Shown: positions 1 through 5,919 of the stretch, one piece after another
Layout of the letters: every line of letters starts with the position of its first letter
Numbering within the stretch: position 1 is the first letter of the stretch
NCBI GenBank assembly: GCA_013203085.1
Contig: JABMQX010000464.1
Coordinates: 1-9,632 of the forward strand
DNA from: a bacterium
GTDB taxonomy: Bacteria; Auribacterota; JABMQX01
Reading direction: 5' to 3'
Length of the DNA: 9,632 nucleotides
Position numbers and translations under genes: made by a program
The notes under the pieces: generated by a model
What the model saw: the letters and a program-made list of their open reading frames with translations, nothing else
Database searches by the model: none
What the model was told of the DNA's origin: nothing

Positions 1-364
1 GAAGCCGGCCGTCGTGGGAGCGGGTGCCCTCGGGGAAGACAAGGACTCTCTTTCCCTCAGCGAGCTTCCTGAGGACAGCCTTCATCGCCGAGCGGTCGGC
101 ATGACGCTTCTTTATCAGAATGGTGTTCACCCTGAGGCAAAGCCACCGGAGAGGGGCAAACGTGAAAACGTCTTCCCTGGCCAGATACCACATCTCCTCG
201 GGAACGCCCACGCCAACCACGGTGGGGTCTATATAGCTCTGGTGATTTGCGGCTATGATTGCCTTGCCTCGGGGAACATTGTGTTGACCGTAAACCCTGA
301 AGTGGAAAAGGGCTTTCAGAACGGCTAAGATCGAAGTGTGAGCGATGCCATAGAGAACTTTCAC
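1..364 (-). CDS. plsC: 1-acyl-sn-glycerol-3-phosphate acyltransferase, N-terminal part (runs off window)
   Basis: PlsC-family enzymes transfer an acyl chain to lysophosphatidic acid at the membrane, giving phosphatidic acid. The translated minus strand shows the catalytic NHX4D box as NHQSYID (about residues 41-47) and the acyl-acceptor box FPEGTRS near the window edge, both in family order. The first 25 or so residues include a hydrophobic stretch (SILAVLKALF) that probably lies on or in the membrane. No ATG fits. I chose GTG at 364 because GAGG at 373-376 sits 8 bases upstream; TTG at 367 is the alternative. The gene is incomplete: its 3' end lies beyond position 1. It follows cmk after 76 bases and supplies the substrate of CdsA, encoded two genes upstream. 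Family assignment is secure. The preferred acyl donor (acyl-ACP or acyl-CoA) cannot be read from the sequence. Confidence 0.92.
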   Translation of the reverse strand, partial: MKVLYGIAHTSILAVLKALFHFRVYGQHNVPRGKAIIAANHQSYIDPTVVGVGVPEEMWYLAREDVFTFAPLRWLCLRVNTILIKKRHADRSAMKAVLRKLAEGKRVLVFPEGTRSHDGRL

Positions 365-372
365 CAATATGC

Positions 373-376
373 CCTC
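373..376 (-). promoter_or_regulatory. Shine-Dalgarno site of plsC
   Basis: GAGG on the minus strand lies 8 bases before GTG 364 and 5 bases before TTG 367. With no in-frame ATG nearby, this site decides the start. GTG has the more usual spacing and gives an N-terminus of ordinary length for the family. Confidence 0.6.
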
Positions 377-440
377 AGCCTTTTGCCAGTATCCTCCACG
401 CCGAATCCCCCATTTCCCGCTCAGGCTGAACCGGGAGCAC

Positions 441-1154
441 TCACCCCTCTTCGGCAGGAGGAGGGTTTGCTTCCCGCTTCAGAGACTGTCCCAGATGTTC
501 CTCGATTTTCTCAACCACTTGCTCCGGGGTCAGGTTAGTGGAGTCTATGATTACGGCGTCGGGGTCTCTTGTGAGAGGGGACAACTTTCTACTGCAGTCG
601 GCGACGTCTCTTGTGCCGACGTCTTCCTTGACCTGTTCGAGAGAGATTGAACTCCCCTGGGCATGAAGTTCCTTGTATCGTCTGCGGGCTCTCGTCTCGA
701 GAGGGGCGTCTATGAAAAACTTGTGCCGGGCTTTCGGGAAGACCACCGTGGTCGTGTCCCTGCCTTCCGCGACTGCTCTCATGTGACTGGCGATTTTTTT
801 CTGTCTGGAGACCATGTAATGGCGGACAGCGGGCAGTCGGGCAATGATGGACGCTGCGCGAGCGACCTCCTGACTTCTTATCTGCTCGCTGACGTCTTCT
901 CCGTCAAGGGTTACAAAAGTCGAACCATCCGCTCTGCGGCGGAAAGATATGTCGGTGGAGTCGAGGAGGAGTCCGATTTTCCCGGAATCTCCGGCTTGGA
1001 TTCCGGCACGAATCGCCTTGAGGCTGAGGGCTCGGTACATGGCGCCGGTGTTGATGTTGAGAAGTCCGAGGCGCTTTGCGAGAAGGGAAGCGACGGTAGT
1101 CTTGCCGGAAGCGGCGGGTCCATCTATGGCGATAACGTCGTTGATCTGCTTCAT
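441..1154 (-). CDS. cmk: (d)CMP kinase
   Basis: Cmk phosphorylates CMP and dCMP with ATP in the cytoplasm. It recycles CMP released when CDP-diacylglycerol is consumed and feeds CTP and dCTP pools. The 237-residue product is close to the usual 220-230. It shows a P-loop GPAASGKTT (12-20, Lys18), the nucleotide-monophosphate motif NTGAMYRA (35-42), the CMP-binding region IRSQEV (92-97), EGRD (130-133), and the closing RDVADCSRKLSPL segment. The family's usual GRDxGTVV reads GRDTTTVV here, a modest departure. The ATG at 1154 overlaps the cdsA stop as ATGA, and upstream Shine-Dalgarno similarity is weak, so translation is probably coupled to cdsA. An open frame continues upstream to 1409, but it lies inside cdsA and lacks homologous residues. 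The C-terminal dozen residues (KREANPPPAEEG) look like a disordered tail. Confidence 0.96.
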   Translation of the reverse strand: MKQINDVIAIDGPAASGKTTVASLLAKRLGLLNINTGAMYRALSLKAIRAGIQAGDSGKIGLLLDSTDISFRRRADGSTFVTLDGEDVSEQIRSQEVARAASIIARLPAVRHYMVSRQKKIASHMRAVAEGRDTTTVVFPKARHKFFIDAPLETRARRRYKELHAQGSSISLEQVKEDVGTRDVADCSRKLSPLTRDPDAVIIDSTNLTPEQVVEKIEEHLGQSLKREANPPPAEEG

Positions 1155-2005
1155 GGGACGAGCCAGAGTTTCATAAAGAAATAGGTCAGCGGGGCGCCAA
1201 AAAGGATGCCGTCCATCATGTCGAGAACGCCCCCGACGCCCGGCAGCCTGCCCGAGTCCTTGATATCGGCATCTCTTTTCAGGACCGATTCTGCCAGGTC
1301 TCCTACATGGCCGACAACGGAAAGGACTGCCGCCATAAGAAGAGCCTGGCCCACATTTATTCTCAGGTCGAACACGAACTTGCACATCACACCGAGACCT
1401 ATGCCGCACACTGTCCCTCCGATGAGACCCTCAACGCTTTTGTTGGGGCTAATGCGACGCGAAAACTTCGTCCTTCCGAAGTTCTTCCCAAAGAAATATG
1501 CAAAACTATCCGCGCCTCCGACAATCACGATGAGGCTGAGGACCCACCACCGCCCCGCACAGCCAGCCGGAGGGAAGTAATTCATTTTGATGATGAACGA
1601 AAGAAGCCAGGCCACGAAAACCAGTCCCGCGCTCAGGACTGCAAAATCGAAGATAGCCGAGTCGTAATCGCCTTTGAAGACTCTCCACGTGAAGAACAGA
1701 AACAGCAGGAGGAAACAGGCCATTGCGAGGGCAATCCGCGATACACCCTCCGGGAGACGATACAGAGGATTAGAAGAGGTGAAAAAAACGACGCTCGAGT
1801 AGATGACCCCGCAGAAAATGCCGTAGAACAGGGATACTCTGCCCTTTTTTCCTGAAAGTACGTAGAACTCGTGAAGAGTCAGCGCCACGAGGAGATTTGC
1901 CACCACCAGAAAGAGGAGCGATCCAAGTTGATTGTGGCTCAACGACACAACAGCGGTGCCGATGGCCAGGAAGACAAATACTGTCAGCGTCCTTTTCAGA
2001 AGCAC
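1151..2005 (-). CDS. cdsA: Phosphatidate cytidylyltransferase (CDP-diglyceride synthase)
   Basis: CdsA is an integral inner-membrane enzyme that joins CTP and phosphatidic acid to give CDP-diacylglycerol, the precursor of all major phospholipids. The 284-residue product has about eight hydrophobic segments. Its conserved C-terminal half includes GGADSFAYFFGKNFG, ISPNKSVEG, and the signature region SVLKRDADIKDSG through D265. Within that signature the usual PGHGG is PGVGG (Val257), and the arginine before the final conserved Asp region is Met. The metal- and substrate-binding acidic residues D245, D250, D262 and D265 remain. I chose GTG at 2005: GGAG at 2015-2018 is 9 bases away and the uppS stop is one base upstream. 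The in-frame ATG at 2116 would add 37 polar residues that overlap uppS without family similarity. The stop overlaps the cmk start. Confidence 0.93.
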   Translation of the reverse strand: MLLKRTLTVFVFLAIGTAVVSLSHNQLGSLLFLVVANLLVALTLHEFYVLSGKKGRVSLFYGIFCGVIYSSVVFFTSSNPLYRLPEGVSRIALAMACFLLLFLFFTWRVFKGDYDSAIFDFAVLSAGLVFVAWLLSFIIKMNYFPPAGCAGRWWVLSLIVIVGGADSFAYFFGKNFGRTKFSRRISPNKSVEGLIGGTVCGIGLGVMCKFVFDLRINVGQALLMAAVLSVVGHVGDLAESVLKRDADIKDSGRLPGVGGVLDMMDGILFGAPLTYFFMKLWLVP

Positions 2006-2006
2006 G

Positions 2007-2789
2007 TCATTTGACTCCGCCGTAGCGCCGCTCTCTGGCGGCGAACTCTTTGATGGCTTCGACCATCTGTTCGCGTCCGAAGTCCGGCCAGAAGACGGGG
2101 GTGATCCAGATTTCACAATAGGATATCTGCCAGAGGAGGAAATTGCTTAGCCTGTACTCGCCAGCGGTGCGGATTAACAGGTCGGGGTCGGGAATATCCG
2201 AGGTGTAAAGGTAGCGACTGAAAAGCTCTTCGCCAATCTCCTCTGGGGAAAGGCTTCCCTGAAGAGCCTTGCAGACACATTGTTTTGCGGCGTCCACAAT
2301 CTCGGCTCTTGAGCCGTAGTTGAGGGCGAGGACGACGGTGAGGCCCCGGTTGTTGCCGGTGAGGTCAATGGTTTTGGTGAGTTCGTCCTGAACTCGTTCG
2401 GGGAGACCATTCATTCTTCCGATGCATACCAGCCGAACGTTGTTCTCCATCATGCCAGGTCTCTCTTTGACGAGGTACTGGCGAAGGAGGCGCATGAGGG
2501 CATTCACTTCAGACTTCGGCCGCTGCCAGTTCTCCACGGAAAACGCGTAGAGAGTGAGGTACTCGATCCCGATCTCCCCGCAGAACTCTACAATATCCCT
2601 GACGGTTTTTTCCGCAGCGCGATGCCCTCTGATGCGAGGCAGACCTTGCTTCTTCGCCCACCGGCCGTTTCCATCCATGATAATGGCAACGTGCCGAGGC
2701 AACTCGGCGGGATCAAGCCGGAACTGCTGAAGGGTTTTTGTCCTTATTTCCTTGACGTCTTCGGATTGTTGGGCGGCGGGCGCGCTCAT
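2007..2789 (-). CDS. uppS: Undecaprenyl diphosphate synthase (cis-prenyltransferase)
   Basis: UppS extends farnesyl diphosphate with isopentenyl diphosphate in cis to make C55 undecaprenyl diphosphate, the lipid carrier for peptidoglycan and surface polysaccharides. It is a soluble homodimer acting at the membrane face. The 260-residue product carries the family motifs in order: HVAIIMDGNGRWA (33-45, catalytic Asp39), RGHRAAE (54-60), LTLYAFSVENWQRP (78-91), LNYGSRAEI (156-164), DLLIRTAGEYRLSNFLLWQ (203-221) and YCEIW with Glu226. GHRAA replaces the commoner GHRAG, and RTAGE replaces RTSGE; both look tolerable. An N-terminal extension of about 30 polar residues precedes the first motif. The ATG at 2789 overlaps the purA stop as ATGA. 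GGAGG lies 12 bases upstream, somewhat distant, so coupling to purA is likely. Confidence 0.97.
   Translation of the reverse strand: MSAPAAQQSEDVKEIRTKTLQQFRLDPAELPRHVAIIMDGNGRWAKKQGLPRIRGHRAAEKTVRDIVEFCGEIGIEYLTLYAFSVENWQRPKSEVNALMRLLRQYLVKERPGMMENNVRLVCIGRMNGLPERVQDELTKTIDLTGNNRGLTVVLALNYGSRAEIVDAAKQCVCKALQGSLSPEEIGEELFSRYLYTSDIPDPDLLIRTAGEYRLSNFLLWQISYCEIWITPVFWPDFGREQMVEAIKEFAARERRYGGVK
2015..2018 (-). promoter_or_regulatory. Shine-Dalgarno site of cdsA
   Basis: GGAG on the minus strand lies within the last codons of uppS, 9 bases before GTG 2005. It supports the GTG start over the more distant in-frame ATG at 2116 and ties cdsA translation to that of uppS. Confidence 0.6.
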
Positions 2790-4126
2790 TGTTGAAAGGA
2801 ACCTCCGGCGACATTCCCCCGGGTCGGGCTGTTTCTCTTTTGGAGAAGGTCTCGCCTCACGATGGTTTGGGAGCGCTCTGAGCCGACGGATACGATTTCG
2901 ATAGGCGCTCCGATGAGCTCAGATAATCTCTCCACGTACTTTCTGGCGTTTTCGGGGAGGTCTTCGTAGCGGCGGACATTGGAGGTGTCGGACATCCAAC
3001 CGTCCATTTCCTCGTAAACAGGTTGGCAGCGGCTGAGGATGGCGGTGCTGTTTGGGAACTCTTTGATGGCCTGTCCATCGCACTGGTAGCTGGTGCAGAT
3101 ATTTATCTTGGGCGTGTTGTCAAGGACATCGAGCTTAGTGAGGGCGGCAGCTCCGATTCCGTTGACGCGGACAGCGTGTCTCACGACGAGGGCGTCGAAC
3201 CAGCCGCAACGCCGAGACCTCCCAGTTGTGGCGCCGTACTCGCGGTCTCTCTTTCTGTCCACAAAATCGGCTTCCGGGGGGAACTCCGTGGGGAGGGGGC
3301 CGCTGCCTACGCGGGTCGTGTACGCCTTGACAACCCCGACGACGAGGTCAATCCATGTCGGGCCGGTTCCGCTTCCGGTGCACGCGCCGCCAGCGGTCGT
3401 CGAGGACGCGGTCACGTAAGGATAGGACCCGAAATTCACGTCGAGCAAGGTCCCTTGGGCCCCCTCGAAGAGAATCTTCTTGTCCTCTTTCAGGGCTCGG
3501 TTGAGGATGATCTCGGTATTGCAGATGTAAGGCCTCATTCTCTCGCCGTAGGCGGAATATTGAGAGTAGATTTCGTCGAAGTCGAGAGGCTCGTGGTCAT
3601 AGACCCTCGTGAGAAAGAGGTTTTTTTCGTGGAGGTTGATACGAAGTTTCTCCCGGAAGACGTCCTCGTCCAACAGGTCAATGGCTCTTATGCCCATGTA
3701 ACCGACCTTGTCCATGTAGGTGGGGCTGATGCCTCTGCCTGTGGTGCCGATCTTGCTGCTTCCCTTGAGTTCTTCTCTGAGAACGTCGAGGAGCTTGTGA
3801 TACGGGAAAATGATGTGGACGGTCTCGTTGATGAGGAGGTTGCCGTCAATTCTGACGCCTTTTGAGGTAAGCGTATCTATTTCCTCAAAGAGGGATTGAG
3901 GGTCAACCACGACACCGTTCCCGATGATGCACGTCTTGCTCCCGCGAAGGATGCCGGAGGGAATGAGGTGCAGGATGAATTCGTCGTCGCCGACTCTGAC
4001 GGTGTGGCCGGCGTTGCTCCCTCCTTGCATCCTGACGACAAAGTCAACACTCTCAGTAAGGAGGTCAATGATTTTGCCTTTTCCCTCATCGCCCCATTGG
4101 GCGCCGATCAGGACTGTACTGGGCAT
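2786..4126 (-). CDS. purA: Adenylosuccinate synthase
   Basis: PurA condenses IMP and aspartate using GTP to give adenylosuccinate, the first committed step to AMP, in the cytoplasm. The 446-residue product shows GDEGKGK (12-18, catalytic Asp14), the NAGHTV loop (38-43, catalytic His41), IGTTGRGISPTY (126-137) for IMP binding, FEGAQGTLLDV (220-230), the aspartate-loop region GATTGRSRRCGWFD (298-311) and the guanine-binding TKLDVLD (330-336). The protein runs some 15-20 residues past where most homologues end, with a polar glycine- and glutamine-containing tail that overlaps the uppS start signals. It opens block B after a 212-base gap, so it is the likely first gene of the purA-uppS-cdsA-cmk-plsC transcript. 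A strong ribosome-binding site precedes its ATG. Confidence 0.98.
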   Translation of the reverse strand: MPSTVLIGAQWGDEGKGKIIDLLTESVDFVVRMQGGSNAGHTVRVGDDEFILHLIPSGILRGSKTCIIGNGVVVDPQSLFEEIDTLTSKGVRIDGNLLINETVHIIFPYHKLLDVLREELKGSSKIGTTGRGISPTYMDKVGYMGIRAIDLLDEDVFREKLRINLHEKNLFLTRVYDHEPLDFDEIYSQYSAYGERMRPYICNTEIILNRALKEDKKILFEGAQGTLLDVNFGSYPYVTASSTTAGGACTGSGTGPTWIDLVVGVVKAYTTRVGSGPLPTEFPPEADFVDRKRDREYGATTGRSRRCGWFDALVVRHAVRVNGIGAAALTKLDVLDNTPKINICTSYQCDGQAIKEFPNSTAILSRCQPVYEEMDGWMSDTSNVRRYEDLPENARKYVERLSELIGAPIEIVSVGSERSQTIVRRDLLQKRNSPTRGNVAGGSFQQ

Positions 4127-4130
4127 TGCT

Positions 4131-4139
4131 GATCACCTT
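4131..4139 (-). promoter_or_regulatory. Strong Shine-Dalgarno site of purA
   Basis: AAGGTGATC on the minus strand matches most of the extended anti-Shine-Dalgarno complement and sits 4 bases (9 from the AAGG core) before the ATG at 4126. It fixes the purA start and suggests efficient initiation at the head of block B. Confidence 0.7.
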
Positions 4140-4174
4140 CCGTGTAGGCGTGTGCTTGTTTTCGCCGCCGTTTG

Positions 4175-4262
4175 ACGGGCGGGATGCGCCCGCGCAAAAA
4201 AATTTTCGCGCCCGTTGTCCGGAAACCCCTCTTGACGCGGTGTGCTCGGGGCCGACGGACAA
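4175..4262 (-). promoter_or_regulatory. Structured leader candidate ahead of purA
   Basis: This sits in the 212-base gap 4127-4338 between serA and purA, where I see no convincing gene. Three pairings can be drawn. Stem 1: 4256-4262 with 4215-4221 (TTGTCCG/CGGACAA), continued by 4248-4251 with 4226-4229 (CCCC/GGGG) across a four-base internal loop. Stem 2: 4209-4215 with 4175-4181 (ACGGGCG/CGCCCGT). Stem 3: 4187-4192 with 4176-4181 (CGGGCG/CGCCCG, 5-base loop). Stems 2 and 3 compete for the same 3' arm, as in attenuators. A run of seven T lies at 4196-4202 on this strand, but it does not directly follow a stem, so a classical terminator is not evident. The structure matches no riboswitch I recognise. 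No good -35/-10 pair was found in the gap, although a promoter for purA is expected there. Confidence 0.35.
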
Positions 4263-4338
4263 CAGACCAAAACTCCACACGTCCCTCGCCCACCGCGGCG
4301 CAGGAGAATCCATGGACACAACGTATCGAATCTATTTC

Positions 4339-5919
4339 CTACAGATGAACGACCTTGACGTCTATGACCTCGTTGAGCTTTTGAAGTTCCTCGACGACTT
4401 TATCGGGTATGTCACCGTCAATGTTGAGGAGTGTTACGGCGCTCTCGCCATCTTTTTCGCGTCCGAGGGTCATATCGGCAATATTGACGTTGTTGTTGCC
4501 GAGTGTCGTGCCGATTTTTCCTATGGCGCCGGGTCTATCCCAGTTCATGATGATAATGAGGCTCCCTGTCGGGACCGCATCCACACGGAAACCGTTAACT
4601 CGGACAATCCGGGGATCGTTTCGCTTGCCGAAAACAGTTCCCGCCACGGATACTTCCTCTGTATCGGACTTCGCGACCACTTTCACAAGGGCTGTGAAAT
4701 CCTCGCTTCGACTGCTTTTGCTTTCCACGACGGGGATACCCCGTTCTTTCGCTTTCGATAACGCGTTGACCTCGTTGATGTCGCTGTCGAGAACGTGTCC
4801 CAGAAAGCCTTTGAGCACTCCGACGGTGAGTGGCGCGACATCAACCTGCTCGAGCTCGCCGCTGTAGGTGACCTCGAGGGTTTGCAGCTTGCCCTTGAGC
4901 ATCTGGGCGGTGAGGCTTCCAAGTTTTTCGCTGAGGAAAATATAGGGGCGCAGTTGCTCGAGAACCTTCTCGTCAACGCTTGGGACGTTCGCGGCGTTTT
5001 TGACTTTGCCTTCAAGGAGGAAATCGGCGATGAGCTCGGCGGCTTCGATCGCAACGTTATCCTGTGCTTCTGTGGTGGATGCGCCGAGGTGCGGCGTGGC
5101 GACGACATTCTCCATTTCCAAGAGGGGATTATCCGTCGGTGGTTCCTTCGTCCATACGTCCATGGCGGCGCCGCCGAGTTTCCCCTCCTTCAGGGCGTCA
5201 ATGAGCGCTTGCTCATCAACAATCCCCCCTCGGGCGACGTTAATGATGCGGGCGCTCGGCTTCATTTTGGCGATAGTGTCTTTCCCGAGAAGGCTCTTAG
5301 TTTCGGCTGTCAGGGGGGTGTGAACTGATATGTAATCGGATTCAGCCAGGAGCTGATCGAGATCAACCGCTTCGACTCCGAGCTGCTCGGCTCGTTCCTG
5401 GGAAACGTAGGGGTCGTAACCGATCACTCGCATGTCGAAAGCCTTGGCGTATTTCGACAACTGCGTTCCAATTCGACCCAGCCCGATGATTCCCAGTGTC
5501 TTGTTGCGAACCTCGACCCCTTTGAACTTGCTTCGCTTCCACTCTCCCCTCGTCAGAGAAGCCCAGGCTTGAGGGATTCTCCGCGCGAGGGCGAGGAGCA
5601 TGGAGAAAGTCAGCTCCGCCGTCGAAACGGTGTTTCCGCCGGGAGTGTTCATGACGACAATGCCCTTTTCGGTGGCGGTGGGTATGTCCACGTTATCGAG
5701 GCCCACACCAGCTCTGGCGATGGCTTTGAGCTGCCCCGGGTTCTCGAGGACATCTTTAGTCAACTTGGTTCCGCTGCGGATGATGATCCCATCGTACTGG
5801 CCGATGGCCTCCTTGAGTTGCTCGGGGGTCAAATCGGTTTTGTCGTCGAACTCCAATCCTCTTTGCTGGAGGATGTCCTTCCCCTGCTGAGAGAGTTTAT
5901 CGCTGATAAGGACTTTCAT
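4339..5919 (-). CDS. serA: D-3-phosphoglycerate dehydrogenase, long form with C-terminal ACT domain
   Basis: SerA oxidises 3-phosphoglycerate to 3-phosphohydroxypyruvate with NAD, the entry step to serine, glycine and one-carbon units. The 526-residue length is that of the long (type I) form: split substrate-binding domain (about 1-95 and 280-310), Rossmann NAD domain with GLGRIG (146-151), an intervening allosteric substrate-binding domain (about 320-445), and a C-terminal ACT domain (about 452-526, starting SLIIIMNWDRPGAIG), which in relatives binds serine. Catalytic residues are visible as Arg230 (NVARGGIVDE), Glu259 (KEPP) and His277 (TPHLGAST). The ATG at 5919 overlaps the aminotransferase stop as ATGA and has a near-perfect ribosome-binding site. 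Feedback by serine is an inference from the ACT domain. No obvious terminator follows the gene. Confidence 0.98.
   Translation of the reverse strand: MKVLISDKLSQQGKDILQQRGLEFDDKTDLTPEQLKEAIGQYDGIIIRSGTKLTKDVLENPGQLKAIARAGVGLDNVDIPTATEKGIVVMNTPGGNTVSTAELTFSMLLALARRIPQAWASLTRGEWKRSKFKGVEVRNKTLGIIGLGRIGTQLSKYAKAFDMRVIGYDPYVSQERAEQLGVEAVDLDQLLAESDYISVHTPLTAETKSLLGKDTIAKMKPSARIINVARGGIVDEQALIDALKEGKLGGAAMDVWTKEPPTDNPLLEMENVVATPHLGASTTEAQDNVAIEAAELIADFLLEGKVKNAANVPSVDEKVLEQLRPYIFLSEKLGSLTAQMLKGKLQTLEVTYSGELEQVDVAPLTVGVLKGFLGHVLDSDINEVNALSKAKERGIPVVESKSSRSEDFTALVKVVAKSDTEEVSVAGTVFGKRNDPRIVRVNGFRVDAVPTGSLIIIMNWDRPGAIGKIGTTLGNNNVNIADMTLGREKDGESAVTLLNIDGDIPDKVVEELQKLNEVIDVKVVHL

Noticed and set aside
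1155..1409. Upstream extension of the cmk frame to an ATG at 1409
   Set aside because: The extra residues lie inside cdsA, are arginine-rich and out of frame with it, and Cmk homologues begin near the ATG at 1154.
3023..3865. 280-codon plus-strand open frame opposite purA
   Set aside because: It is antisense to a fully conserved purA. Long antisense frames arise from codon bias in GC-rich genes, and its translation shows no domain.
4196..4206. A7T4 tract as part of a rho-independent terminator for serA
   Set aside because: On the minus strand the T7 run is separated by about 12 bases from the nearest GC-rich stem, and on the plus strand no gene points into it. I kept it only as part of the leader structure.
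4086..4319. 77-codon minus-strand open frame across the serA-purA gap, plus two similar ones
   Set aside because: It overlaps the purA start in another frame, has arginine/proline-rich low-similarity content, and has no good ribosome-binding site. It looks like chance in GC-rich DNA.
4126..4761. 211-codon plus-strand open frame covering the serA-purA gap and the serA 3' end
   Set aside because: Most of it is the antisense shadow of the conserved serA ACT domain, and it lacks a ribosome-binding site and recognisable motifs.
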